A stretch of 36,617 bases of DNA. Origin: an uncultured Oscillospiraceae bacterium. Its GTDB lineage: Bacteria; Bacillota; Clostridia; Oscillospirales; Ruminococcaceae. Of the stretch, positions 6,790 to 15,779 are shown piece after piece. Numbering within the stretch: the stretch's first letter is position 1; each line of letters opens with the position of its first letter. The notes under the pieces were generated by a model. The model saw only the letters and a program-made list of their open reading frames with translations, was not told the DNA's origin and ran no database searches. The position numbers and the translations under genes were made by a program. Location: contig CAKSPC010000027.1 in the NCBI GenBank assembly GCA_934481445.1, positions 1-36,617 on the forward strand. Reading direction: 5' to 3'.

Positions 6790-9573
6790 CTATCTGATGA
6801 AAAGTGTTCCGTTTTCGGTCTGCTCGGTTAGCCCCAATCCCGCCGCCAGAAGCTGCGGGGAAATATATTCCGCCGAGCCTATCTGCTTCGGGGCGGCGTC
6901 GGTCATGAGCAGCTTGTCGCCGACATATGCGGTGCTGCTTCCGACGGTAAATTCGATGAGGATGTTGTTGCCCTTTATCACGAAAACTCCGTCTGCGGAG
7001 ATATACTGCGCGCCGATAAGCTCCGCAATTTCGCGGGCGTTTATGTATGTCGTGCCGTCGAGGGTGAGCGAAAGGGAGTTTGAATAGATATCGTATTTCG
7101 GAATGACGAGGGCGTAGCCGTACAGCTCATCCACGGCGGAAACGGTGCCGCCGGAGGGGGTCATGCCGCCGTTTCGGGCGGAGATGATGTCCGCGGCTAT
7201 TCTGTCGGCAAGGCTGTCAAGGCCGCAGGCGGAAAGCTTTGCGTCGGCATATTCCAGCGCCTTTGCCCGCGTGGAATTATCCATGCAGTCGGCGGGGACA
7301 TTTTTCAGTGCATTGACAAGGCCGTCGTATCCGTCGGCGCTGCCGCTTTCGGCGGCACTGTCGAAATTATCAAGAGCGCTGTCGAAGCTGTCCATGGCTG
7401 CCTTATCCGCCGAGGGAAGAAGCTCCTTTATGCCGTCCTTTTCGTATGTCAGCTTCTTCACCGCGTCCTCGGAGCCGATGTTGTTCAGCATTTTTTTCTT
7501 CGCTTCGAGAAGCTGACTGTATTTTTCGTTGAGCTTCGCGGCGGTCTGCGCGCCGCTTGTTGTGCCCGATGAACCCGAAGAATCAGCCGAAGCCGACGGG
7601 CTCATGCCGCCGTTTTGTGCGGAGGAGATGTCTGCGGCTATCTGACCCACGATATCGTCGGCGCCGCTGTCGCGGAGCTTTTCCGCCGCAAAGGAGAGCA
7701 CCTTTGCCCTGTCGTCGTTCGTCATTACGCTTTCGGGGACGTTTTTCAGCGCTTCAACCAAGTCGGAATATCCGTCGGAGCTGCCGCTTTCGGCGGAGGA
7801 TATGAAATTGTCCAGTGCTTCGTCAAAGCTGTCCAGCAGGGCGGAATCCGTTTCGGAGAGAAGAGTTTTGAGGGCGTCCTTTTCGGCGTTAGCCTTTCGT
7901 ATGGCCTCACTGGAACCTGAATCTGAACCCGTTTCCGAGCCGTCGTTTTTCAGCCTGTCGGTGAGGGCGTCTATCAGCGCGGAATACTTCCCGCCTGCTT
8001 CTGCGGCGAAGCCGCTCTGCATTTCTGCGAGTTTGTCGGTAAGCGCGTTCAGCTCAGCTTTTTTCGTATCCGCGAGTGAATTGCTGCCGGAGGATATGGC
8101 GTCGATATATTCGTTGTATTTGCTGTCGATGTCCTTTTGGATGTTGTCGAGCTTCTTCCGCTCCTCCGCGAGGTAGCTGTCGGAAAGCGCCTTTGCGGAC
8201 TCCGCTTCGGAGAGAAGTTCATCGGAACTGTCGGCGGATATCTGTCGCAGGTCGTTCAGCAGTTTGTTCCCGCCGCTTCCCGTGGAGAGCGCCGCGAGCC
8301 TGTCGCCGAGCTGTCCCAGCTTATCCGCGGCGATGGAGTTGTATTCCGCGGAGGAAGTGCTTCCCGTGGTGTAGTAGGCGCTGTCCTTGGCGTAGCCCTG
8401 CGCTTCCTTTATGGCGGTGGTGAGGGCTGTTTTAACATCCTCGGATGTGGTGGCGCTTTCGTCGGAGTAGACGTCGTTAGTGCCGTTTTCCACGGAGGAT
8501 ATCAGCGCGTCGATGCTCGATACGGCTTCATTGTAGAGTTCGTCAGCCATTTCTGCGGCGGCTGCGGGGTCGGTCTGTTTTCCGTTTGTCATGGCGTCGA
8601 GGACATCCAGCTTTTCTTCTGCTTTTTCCGCGGCGGAGGTGTTCCCGCTCGTCAGCGCGTCAATGAGTTCATCCTCAAGCTTGGACTGTTTCTGCGCGGC
8701 GGTGCCTGTGCCCGAGGAGGTTTCGCTGTCGAGGGTGCCGATGTCCTCCAGCAGGGAGGACTGCACATCCGCAAGGGCGGAAATAAGGTCGGCGTGGGAT
8801 GATTTGTCGGGGCTGCCGAGGGCGGACATCTGATCCTCAATACGGGCGTAAACCACCTCGCTGCAATGCTTGTCAAGCTGCCCGCGGAGCTTTACCCGCA
8901 GGGAAGCCGCGGCTTCGGAATTGCTGCTTTCCAGCGCCTTTAATTTTGCCGTAAGGTCGGCGGTGGTCCTGTCGTTTACGGGGGCGAGGATGGCGTTCAG
9001 CGCATTCTGCTCGGCGCGGTAAAGCTCGTACTTTGCTTTCTTTTCGTCATCCTTGCCGTAGTCGGAGGTGGAGTTCACAAGCTCGTTGGTGATGTTTAGC
9101 TGCTCGCTGAGGGTCTTGCAGGCGTCGATGTTGGCGGGGGAGATGGTGCTTTCTATATCCTTTACGGAAACCGTGCCGCCGTTCACAAGGTCGACAACGG
9201 TGCCGTCAGCCTTGAAATACAGCGTGAGTTCCAGTGCGTTTATCGTTTTTGCGTCGACGATCTTATTGTTGGAAAGGGTGATGTCGTTGACGTTCTCGGC
9301 GTCGGTGATGTCATACCATACGCCGCTGTTGAGGTCGGATTTATAGTATATCCGGTTCTGGTTGGTGTCCTCGGCATTCTTTTCGGCGAGGGACTGGTTT
9401 TCCTCGTTAAGCGCGTCGAAATCTATGAGGTAGGTGCCGATGATAAGAGAGGCATTGTTTATCTCGTCGGCGGTGGGGCGGGTCTCGCCGTAGGTGAAGA
9501 TACACGCTGCCGCTGTCACCGCCGCGGCAGCCGCTGCCGCCGATATGATATAAATCCGCTTTCTGCCTGCCAT
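6790..9573 (-). CDS. membrane-anchored coiled protein with C-terminal stalk (copper amine oxidase-like) domain
   Basis: 927 residues. A basic start and one Ala-rich hydrophobic segment (about residues 5-28) suggest an N-terminal membrane anchor or uncleaved signal, with the rest outside. Residues 30-130 resemble a domain seen beside stalk domains in Clostridia (from memory). Residues 140-550 are charged, heptad-like and probably helical. A domain of about 100 residues occurs twice (about 558-657 and 705-804), and residues about 817-927 form a stalk-type copper amine oxidase N-terminal-like domain. ATG 9573 is chosen because AAAGGAGG lies 7 bp before it; a nearby ATG in another frame is too close to that site. 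It lies between the TolC-like and Pvc16-like genes, so it is co-transcribed with the CIS. It could link the particle to the envelope. This role is inferred. Confidence 0.85.
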   Translation of the reverse strand: MAGRKRIYIISAAAAAAAVTAAACIFTYGETRPTADEINNASLIIGTYLIDFDALNEENQSLAEKNAEDTNQNRIYYKSDLNSGVWYDITDAENVNDITLSNNKIVDAKTINALELTLYFKADGTVVDLVNGGTVSVKDIESTISPANIDACKTLSEQLNITNELVNSTSDYGKDDEKKAKYELYRAEQNALNAILAPVNDRTTADLTAKLKALESSNSEAAASLRVKLRGQLDKHCSEVVYARIEDQMSALGSPDKSSHADLISALADVQSSLLEDIGTLDSETSSGTGTAAQKQSKLEDELIDALTSGNTSAAEKAEEKLDVLDAMTNGKQTDPAAAAEMADELYNEAVSSIDALISSVENGTNDVYSDESATTSEDVKTALTTAIKEAQGYAKDSAYYTTGSTSSAEYNSIAADKLGQLGDRLAALSTGSGGNKLLNDLRQISADSSDELLSEAESAKALSDSYLAEERKKLDNIQKDIDSKYNEYIDAISSGSNSLADTKKAELNALTDKLAEMQSGFAAEAGGKYSALIDALTDRLKNDGSETGSDSGSSEAIRKANAEKDALKTLLSETDSALLDSFDEALDNFISSAESGSSDGYSDLVEALKNVPESVMTNDDRAKVLSFAAEKLRDSGADDIVGQIAADISSAQNGGMSPSASADSSGSSGTTSGAQTAAKLNEKYSQLLEAKKKMLNNIGSEDAVKKLTYEKDGIKELLPSADKAAMDSFDSALDNFDSAAESGSADGYDGLVNALKNVPADCMDNSTRAKALEYADAKLSACGLDSLADRIAADIISARNGGMTPSGGTVSAVDELYGYALVIPKYDIYSNSLSLTLDGTTYINAREIAELIGAQYISADGVFVIKGNNILIEFTVGSSTAYVGDKLLMTDAAPKQIGSAEYISPQLLAAGLGLTEQTENGTLFIR
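7160..7900 (-). repeat. two copies of a ~300-bp coding repeat, 441 bp apart
   Basis: The segment starting near 7163 matches that starting near 7604 (shared ATGCCGCCGTTT start in + strand reading), an in-frame offset of 441 bp. Each encodes the same helical domain containing 'FDxALDNF' and 'GLVNALKNVP'-like phrases, ending in 'IAADIxSAxNGGM', joined by a Ser/Gly-rich linker. Confidence 0.85.
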
Positions 9574-9601
9574 TTCATCGCCTCCTTTTGTGAGTGAAGT
9601 G

Positions 9602-11620
9602 TTATTGAAGCGTAAGAAGCTTCTGTCCGTCCGCGGTGGTGGTCACGGCAAGTTCTGCCTGCTGTTCCTCCCCGCTGAAAAGATTCACGGTAAATCCCGT
9701 CATGTCGCCGAAGGTGCTGCTGAGATGCGAAACGCCCTTGGCGGCGGTGCCGTTTCCGATAAGGTTTCCGTCGTGGTAAAGCGCGAAGCTGTCCCATTTG
9801 AAATCGTCCGATTTTATCGAGAAAACCGCCCGCAGACCAGAAGCGGAAACATTCCAGCTTCCCGCGGTGTATTTTGACGTGCCGCCCTGCGCGGACTGCA
9901 TATCCAGCGTGCCGCCGTATTGCATTCCGTCGAACGTCGCGGTGTATTTCAGTTCGTTATCCTTATAAAATTTCAGCGTGAGCAGGGAGGTGTCGGAATA
10001 AATCGTGCTTATGCCCGTCATGGCCTTGCCCACGGCGGTGCGGCTTCCTATCTGCTTTCCGTCGGTGGTGAAAAGCTCGTAATCGGTGACGTCGTAGCTT
10101 TCGGGGATGGATACGCCGAAGCTTACCTTATATGAAGCCCCGCTTACATTGATGTGCCACGACGGCTCGGAGGAGGAGCTTTCCTCCCCTGTGGTTATGC
10201 CGTTTTCGTAGTTCTTTATGGAGCCGTTTGCGCCGCCGCTGAGCTTGTCGGAGATATACCCCGCGCATTGCAGGTTGTACGAGGAAAGGCTCTTCGCATA
10301 GTCCGCGCGCATTTCAAAAATGCTCTTCTGCTGTTCCAGCAGCGCGACCTTTTTATCATACAGATCAGTAAATGACGTAAGCCCGTTTCTGTTGTCCGCG
10401 AGGGCGCCTGCGTAGTCCTGCTCGGCGGTGGAGAGATATTCAACGGCGGAGCGGTAGGAGCTGCGGGATTCCTGCAAGGCATAAAATCCGTCAGTTATGG
10501 CATTGGTAAGGGTGTTATAGGCGGTTTTCCTGTCCTGCTCGGCCTCGTCCAGCTCCGCAAGGCTTACGAAAAGAGCGTAGCGCTCGTCCTCGAGATACCT
10601 TTCCCCCGAATAAGTCTTTTTGAACCATTCCTTGGGAATTTTTATCTTGAAGAAAAGCAGTCTTATCACATAATTGCCCTCCCACGGGCGCTGAATGGTG
10701 GAAAGGAAGCTGTGGTAAATGTTGATGAAATACTCATAATCCACCGCTTCTCCGCGGGCGCGGCAGGAGTTGAGATATGACATGATAACGGACGCGTCCC
10801 CGCCGTATCTTCCCGAATAAATGCTCTTTACGGTTTCGGTGCTGCTTTCGGCGTTGAGCTTGGTTTGCAGCGCCTTGTAGTAGCCGTAGTCGTATTTCAG
10901 GGCGTAGTCCTTTATATCGGAGAGCATGGAGCGGGTTATCTCCGTTTCGGGAAAGGTGCAGGAAAATTTGTATCCCTTGGAAACATCAATGCCGATGATG
11001 GAGGAGAGCTTTTCCTTGTCGCGCTCGTAGGTGCTCCGCGCTTTCGCGAGGGAATTCTGCGCGTCGGATATCTGCTTATCCATGTATTCAAGGTCGCTTT
11101 TCTTGGCGTTTCCCTGCGCGTAGGCGGATATCACCTGCTTTTTTGCGGACTGCGCTTCCGAAAGCAGGTTGGCGTTGTATTCGATATCGTATGCGTCGAA
11201 AACCACGGTGTAATACTGCTGCTCGCAGTTTGCGATGACGGTAAGGCGGGCGTTTTCCTGCTCGGCGTTGAGGATTTTAAGCTCGCTCTGGATATCGGGC
11301 ACCTTGGTCATAAGCTCGATCTCCTTGGGCATTCCGTGCTTCTCGGGGAATTTTATGTTGAAAAGCAGGGAGAACCGCACGGTGCTTTCGTTCTTCCTTG
11401 TGTCCGCGATGGCGGCATACGCCTGCTTCAGTTCTATCTGCTTCTTTACCTTGCTCAGTGTTGCCTTGCGGATACTGTCGCTGTTTTTAAGCGCCAGCGA
11501 GATCGCCTGCGGCAGGGTGAGGGATATTTCCTCGGCGCGGGCGGGCAGACCCGAAAACACCGTGCAGCACAGCGCCGCCGCGGTGAGGAGGGATATTATT
11601 TTCGTTCTTATCCGGGTCAT
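9602..11620 (-). CDS. TolC-family (outer-membrane-efflux-like) protein with C-terminal tandem beta domains
   Basis: 672 residues. Residues 1-30 are a signal peptide ending in PARA, a good signal peptidase I site. Mature residues start with 'ISLTLPQAISLALKNSDSI', the classic opening of TolC-type proteins, followed by long coiled helices to about residue 470 with typical 'Q...A...Y..A..dy..al' patterns in two halves. Residues about 488-588 and 589-672 are two related beta domains (WHINVSG... and WNVSASG...), not part of TolC. In Gram-negative cells TolC forms an outer-membrane channel, but nothing in this window suggests an outer membrane. The gene lies between the MORN protein and the stalk-domain protein, with gaps of 13 and 28 bp, so it belongs to the CIS operon. 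The start follows AAGGAGG. It could be a wall-spanning helical tube or scaffold. Confidence 0.85.
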   Translation of the reverse strand: MTRIRTKIISLLTAAALCCTVFSGLPARAEEISLTLPQAISLALKNSDSIRKATLSKVKKQIELKQAYAAIADTRKNESTVRFSLLFNIKFPEKHGMPKEIELMTKVPDIQSELKILNAEQENARLTVIANCEQQYYTVVFDAYDIEYNANLLSEAQSAKKQVISAYAQGNAKKSDLEYMDKQISDAQNSLAKARSTYERDKEKLSSIIGIDVSKGYKFSCTFPETEITRSMLSDIKDYALKYDYGYYKALQTKLNAESSTETVKSIYSGRYGGDASVIMSYLNSCRARGEAVDYEYFINIYHSFLSTIQRPWEGNYVIRLLFFKIKIPKEWFKKTYSGERYLEDERYALFVSLAELDEAEQDRKTAYNTLTNAITDGFYALQESRSSYRSAVEYLSTAEQDYAGALADNRNGLTSFTDLYDKKVALLEQQKSIFEMRADYAKSLSSYNLQCAGYISDKLSGGANGSIKNYENGITTGEESSSSEPSWHINVSGASYKVSFGVSIPESYDVTDYELFTTDGKQIGSRTAVGKAMTGISTIYSDTSLLTLKFYKDNELKYTATFDGMQYGGTLDMQSAQGGTSKYTAGSWNVSASGLRAVFSIKSDDFKWDSFALYHDGNLIGNGTAAKGVSHLSSTFGDMTGFTVNLFSGEEQQAELAVTTTADGQKLLTLQ

Positions 11621-11633
11621 GTTTTCTTCCTCC

Positions 11634-13079
11634 TTATATCATGCCTATCTCCATGTATTCGAGGCTGCCCATGATGGAGATGGTTTTCACGAACATACCG
11701 CTGCTGATGTATTTCCTGCAGACCATCGAGTCGGATGGCTCCACGCCGATGTACCGCATCAGCTGCCTGTCGGCGGCGGTGGTTTCGCAGACATAGGCGC
11801 TGTATGGCTCTGCCCCGAGGGGGACGAAACTGTCGAGGTTATCGAATGCATTACTGCCCGAAAGCACCATGCGGTCGGGCTTCCCGTCGGCGCCGAATAT
11901 AAACCCGACATTCAGGTCGGCGCAGAATACAAGCGTTCTTCCGTCTATATCCCGCTCGCCGGAGGCTGTGGGGAATGCCGCAGCGACGGCGGATCTTTCT
12001 AAGCTGATAAGGCTGAACCAGTTTATTTCGCCGTTTATCACGCTGCCACTGAAAATCTGCTCGCCGCTGCTGCGGTATATCGAGCATACGCCGTTTGCGG
12101 CGCCGTTTTCAAACTGCCCCTCGATGGTCATGCCGTCTTTATATGCATAGAGCTTTCCGCTGCCGCTGTATACTCCCGCGGAAAATCCCCCCGAATACAC
12201 CTTGGAACCGTCGGGGGAATACTCGGTGCCCTCGCCGGACATGGCGCCGTCCACGAAGCTTCCGACGTATTTCAGCACGCCGTCCTCATAAAGCTCGCCG
12301 CTGCCGCTGTATATACCGTTGACAAATCCGCCGCTGTATATCAGCTTTCCGCCGTCGGCGTAGAGCTGACCCTCGCCGTTGAGCACGCCTGCGGTGAATG
12401 TGCCGCGGCGGGATACGCTTCCGTCGGGGAAGTATTCGGTGCCCTCGCCGTCGTACAGTCCCCCGGCGAAATCCCCGCTGTATATGAGCACGCCGTCGCT
12501 GTCGTATAGTTTTCCGCTGCCGCTGTAAAGGCTCGCCTCAAACCCGCCGTCGTAAATCAGCACGCCGTCTGAATAGAGTTTTCCGCTGCCGTTGTACTCG
12601 TTGTCCGCAAAATCGCCGAGATACACCATCTCGCCGTTATCGTAGAGCTTTCCGCTGCCCTGCGCGGCGCCTTTTGTGATATTGCCGCGGTAGAGAAGCG
12701 TGCCGTATTCGGTGTAGACCTCCGCGCTGCCCTCCGCCGCAAAAAATTCGGCGGTGTTTACGGTGAGTTTCCTTGTGAAAAGCGTACGCTGCAGAAACGG
12801 CACCAGCAGCCATATTACCAGCAGCACCGCCGCCGCGATGAGAAGCAGCACGCCCAGCAGCGCGCGCTTCGCAACGTATGTATTGCCAAGCTTGACATAA
12901 TCGCACAGCTCCGACGGCTTTTTGATTATAAACGTGACCATGCCGCGGAGGATGTCCTTTGCTTTTTTCGCCGCGGTGACGGGGAGCTGCCTTATCTTGC
13001 TCAGTTTTGCGGTGACGCGGCTCAGCATTGACTTGAAAAAGCCCTCTATCCGCCTGAAAAGAATATCAAGAAAATTCAT
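11634..13079 (-). CDS. MORN-repeat membrane protein
   Basis: 481 residues. The first 65 residues are basic and amphipathic and should lie in the cytoplasm. One strong transmembrane helix follows (about 73-97, ALLGVLLLIAAAVLLVIWLL). Residues about 110-340 hold roughly ten MORN-type repeats of 22-24 residues with the 'GxGxLYxDGxxxYxGxF' pattern. The last 130 residues are a mixed domain I do not recognise. With a positive N-terminus inside, the MORN array would face outward. The gene follows the spike gene by 28 bp in the same operon, with AAAGGCGGTGA before the ATG. Its place among CIS parts suggests a membrane link for the baseplate or a trigger; this is inferred. Confidence 0.88.
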   Translation of the reverse strand: MNFLDILFRRIEGFFKSMLSRVTAKLSKIRQLPVTAAKKAKDILRGMVTFIIKKPSELCDYVKLGNTYVAKRALLGVLLLIAAAVLLVIWLLVPFLQRTLFTRKLTVNTAEFFAAEGSAEVYTEYGTLLYRGNITKGAAQGSGKLYDNGEMVYLGDFADNEYNGSGKLYSDGVLIYDGGFEASLYSGSGKLYDSDGVLIYSGDFAGGLYDGEGTEYFPDGSVSRRGTFTAGVLNGEGQLYADGGKLIYSGGFVNGIYSGSGELYEDGVLKYVGSFVDGAMSGEGTEYSPDGSKVYSGGFSAGVYSGSGKLYAYKDGMTIEGQFENGAANGVCSIYRSSGEQIFSGSVINGEINWFSLISLERSAVAAAFPTASGERDIDGRTLVFCADLNVGFIFGADGKPDRMVLSGSNAFDNLDSFVPLGAEPYSAYVCETTAADRQLMRYIGVEPSDSMVCRKYISSGMFVKTISIMGSLEYMEIGMI

Positions 13080-13107
13080 GCCGTCACCGCCTTTCGTATG
13101 GAATGAT

Positions 13108-13842
13108 TTAGTTTATTTTTACCGCCGCGCCTTTCAGGGAAGCCTGCCCGCCGGAGCTGAGCTTCAGGCTGCTGCCTCCCTTGACTTCGGCGCTGTCGCC
13201 GCTTACGGTTATTTTGGAGGATTTAATTTTTGCGGAGCTGTCAGAGCTTACGGAGAGGCTTCCGCCGCTTTCCATTATTATCTTTGTGGAGCCTGCGCTG
13301 ATGTTCACTTTTTTGTCCGCCTGTATGGTTATGGTGCCGTTGGCGGAGTCGACCTTTATAAGATTTTTGCCGCCTTTATCCTGCACGGTTATGCAGTTTT
13401 TTTCGTCGTCAAGCTTTATAAGAAGCTCATTTTTTGTTTGCAGGGTGATTTTTTCCTTGCCGTCGCTGTCGTCGAAAACAAGCTTGTGCCCCGCCTTGGT
13501 CTGTATCATGCGAATGGGGTTGTTTTCCTTTATCTCGGCGGGGGTCTTGAAATTCTTGTTCCAGAGCGAGCCTAGCACATACGCGCGGGAGATATCACCG
13601 CCGCAGAACGCCACCAGCACCTCGTCCCCGACATTCGGGAAGAACAGCATTCCCCATCCCGCGCCGGACATGGGGGTCATAACGCGGATGAAATCCGTTT
13701 CGTAATCGGGCAGGTCGAGGTTAAGAAGCTTGACTTTCACCCTGCCAAGCTTGTCGGGATCGTTTATGTTTGTCACAACGGCGGGGCATACCCCCGCGAG
13801 GGACGGCGCGTCGCCGCCGCCCATATAATCAAGCAGACTCAT
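13108..13842 (-). CDS. spike protein, gp5/gpV/VgrG-C-like
   Basis: 244 residues. Residues about 15-110 form the OB-fold domain typical of phage baseplate assembly protein V and VgrG, with 'GRVKVKL', 'VMTPMSGAGWGMLFFPNVGDEVLVAF' split around conserved glycines, and 'VLGSLWN'. The remainder is a Ser/Lys/Val-rich repetitive beta region (about 120-244) that would make the trimeric needle. In Afp/PVC the hub and spike are fused as Afp8; here they are two neighbouring genes, as in phages. The hub gene ends 14 bp upstream. The PAAR-like protein from the same operon should sit on its tip. Start supported by TAAAGGAAA. Confidence 0.92.
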   Translation of the reverse strand: MSLLDYMGGGDAPSLAGVCPAVVTNINDPDKLGRVKVKLLNLDLPDYETDFIRVMTPMSGAGWGMLFFPNVGDEVLVAFCGGDISRAYVLGSLWNKNFKTPAEIKENNPIRMIQTKAGHKLVFDDSDGKEKITLQTKNELLIKLDDEKNCITVQDKGGKNLIKVDSANGTITIQADKKVNISAGSTKIIMESGGSLSVSSDSSAKIKSSKITVSGDSAEVKGGSSLKLSSGGQASLKGAAVKIN

Positions 13843-13856
13843 TTCGGGTATTTCCT

Positions 13857-14957
13857 TTAAATATCGTTTCCGCCGAGCTCCGCGGAGGTGGTGAACCTGC
13901 CGCCGACGAGCCTGTGCGTTACTTTTTTGATGAAGTAGCTTTTTGCGGGGCTGCCGAAACCGCTCACCACGGCGAATTTTCCCGGGACTACCTCGGGCAG
14001 CCCGCTGAATTCCGCGTATCCCTCAACGGAAGAGTAGGACATTCTGTCCAGTTCCGCCTGTGCTATCTGCTTTGCAGCTTCGCTGGTGGACGCGGCGGGG
14101 TCGGATATGGTCTTTACCATGCCCTGCTTTATCGCGCTGCTTGCGGCGGCGCGGGATGTGCTCCCCGTTTCGAGGATGTTTACGGAGGAAACCTCGCTTT
14201 TTATGCGCTTTTTCTCGTCGGTTTCGTCGTTGTTTACAACTACGACCTTTGAGATGCGGTTTTTAAGGCTGGTTTCGAGGGAGAAACGCAGCAGCTCCAT
14301 ATCGGGGGATATTTCGATAAGCTCCGTGCGGTCGCTGCCGACGGGGACGAAATACGCCTTTCCAAGGCTGATGAAGAAGCTGTAATTAAGCCGCTTCGCG
14401 AGCCGCACCACGAAGTCGTAGTCGCTTTCGGCAAGCTGCGAAAACGGCTGCGCAAGCTCGGGGGTCTGCTGCACCTTTCCGATGGAGAAGAAGTCGCCAT
14501 AGGCGCCGAGGGTCTTTTTCACTGCGTCGCTGTAGCGCTTCATGCCGGTTTTTATTTCGGAGCGGGCGCTGTTCATCATCATGCCCTTGCCGTCAAGGCA
14601 GGTGACATACAGCAGCCAGCCGTCGCTGTGGGAATATTCAAATCTGACGGAATCTATGTATCCGCTGAAAACGTCGGTGAGTTTACTTCCGTATCCCATG
14701 CTTATGCCGACGGATTTTCCGAGCTTCATTTTGCCCATAAGGCTGCTGTCGGGGGAGATTATCCCCGCGCTTTTGGCGGAGCCGTCGAACACGGTAAATT
14801 CGGCGTAGCCCGCTTCGTACATGGCGGAAAGCTGCACCGTCATGTTGCGGATGCTGTATTTCGGCAGAAGCCGGAACCCGTCGATGTCTATGGAACATCT
14901 TCCGTCGTAGAAGCCGCTGTATTTCTTTTCAAGCTGCGCAAAGGTGTATTTTACCAT
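13857..14957 (-). CDS. baseplate hub protein, gp27/phage late control gene D-like
   Basis: 366 residues. Recognisable gpD/gp27 features are 'FSGYIDSVRFEYSHSDGWLLYVTCLDGKG' (split around residue 105-130), the 'ESDYDFVVRLAKRLNYSFFI' helix near 180-200 and the later beta domain ending in 'GKFAVVSGFG...SYFIKKVTHRLVGGRFTTSAEL'. This protein forms the trimeric hub that joins tube and spike. It lies between the second tube protein gene and the spike gene in the leftward operon. ATG 14957 follows GAAAGGAG. No VgrG-like C-terminal fusion is present. Confidence 0.92.
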   Translation of the reverse strand: MVKYTFAQLEKKYSGFYDGRCSIDIDGFRLLPKYSIRNMTVQLSAMYEAGYAEFTVFDGSAKSAGIISPDSSLMGKMKLGKSVGISMGYGSKLTDVFSGYIDSVRFEYSHSDGWLLYVTCLDGKGMMMNSARSEIKTGMKRYSDAVKKTLGAYGDFFSIGKVQQTPELAQPFSQLAESDYDFVVRLAKRLNYSFFISLGKAYFVPVGSDRTELIEISPDMELLRFSLETSLKNRISKVVVVNNDETDEKKRIKSEVSSVNILETGSTSRAAASSAIKQGMVKTISDPAASTSEAAKQIAQAELDRMSYSSVEGYAEFSGLPEVVPGKFAVVSGFGSPAKSYFIKKVTHRLVGGRFTTSAELGGNDI

Positions 14958-14968
14958 GGCGGCTCCTT

Positions 14969-15556
14969 TCAGCGCTCGATGGGAGCGGTTTCGGTTTCAG
15001 AGGCGGCTTCGCTGCGCTTACGGCGTATATCTTCGTTGTGCTGCCGTATGCGCTCGATATTCGCTTCGGAGGTGCCGCTGTTTTCCGCGGCGGCGGAAAG
15101 CTGCTCGCGGTAGGCGGATATTCCCGTCCTGCCCGAAAGATCTATTTCGGTCGCGCTGTCGTATATGATGGTTATGCTGTCTATCATGGTCTGCGAGCTT
15201 TCCGCGTCGAGGTCGGACACCGTCACCTGTTCGACATATGCGTTGCTGAAATAGTACGCATGAACTGGCTTGTGGTATTCATCCATGACCATTAAAATAA
15301 GCACGGTTATTTTCGACATGGATTTCGCGGGGTTATACGACCCCACGCCCTTTGACAGCGTCATGCGGCAGGGTTCCTTTTTTTCCTCCCGGAGGATGGA
15401 CAGCCCGAAATTCGTTCCGCCCTCGTGGAACGCCGTGTAGGCGTCCTTTTTCAGCGTAAGTCCGCTGACGGATCTGAAGCCTATTTTAAGCGCGTCGATG
15501 TACAGGCAGAAGTTGTAGCCGGGGAAAGGGTATGCCGTGTTGTTCGTTGCCGCCAC
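14969..15556 (-). CDS. second tube (tube-initiator) protein, gp19/Afp5-like
   Basis: 195 residues starting at GTG 15556, which has AAGGAG 10 bp upstream. The N-terminal 150 residues match the tail-tube family: 'PGYNFCLYIDALKIGFRSVSGL', 'REEKKEPCRMTLSKGV' and 'AYVEQVTVSDLDAESSQTMIDSITIIYD'. A charged helical C-tail (about 155-195) is absent from the main tube protein at 19167-19604. In Afp-type systems such paralogues form the first tube ring that connects to the hub. Its place directly before the hub gene supports this. Confidence 0.87.
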   Translation of the reverse strand: MAATNNTAYPFPGYNFCLYIDALKIGFRSVSGLTLKKDAYTAFHEGGTNFGLSILREEKKEPCRMTLSKGVGSYNPAKSMSKITVLILMVMDEYHKPVHAYYFSNAYVEQVTVSDLDAESSQTMIDSITIIYDSATEIDLSGRTGISAYREQLSAAAENSGTSEANIERIRQHNEDIRRKRSEAASETETAPIER

Positions 15557-15573
15557 AGAAAACGCTCCTTCCG

Positions 15574-15765
15574 TCAGGTGATGTCAAAGATATTTTTCTT
15601 TTCGGTTTCGCCGTTGAGCTTTTTGTTTATCTTGGAGATCTCACGGCACCAGCGCAGGCGCTCTTCGTGCTCCATGTTCATGATGGATTCGTACGACCAG
15701 TGAAAATAGTACGCGATGAACGCGACCTCCTCGTATATTTTATCGGCGGGATAGCCTTTTATCAC
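15574..15765 (-). CDS. small DUF6760-type CIS protein
   Basis: 63 residues, starting at GTG 15765 with AGGGAGG 7-8 bp upstream. The text 'GYPADKIYEEVAFIAYYFHW' followed by 'hEERxRWxxEIxxIN' fits the short DUF6760-like proteins found next to CIS tube genes (family name from memory). It is 14 bp downstream of the 119-aa gene and 17 bp upstream of the second tube gene. Its role is probably assembly or a small baseplate part, by position only. Confidence 0.75.
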   Translation of the reverse strand: MIKGYPADKIYEEVAFIAYYFHWSYESIMNMEHEERLRWCREISKINKKLNGETEKKNIFDIT

Positions 15766-15779
15766 TTCGTACGCCTCCC

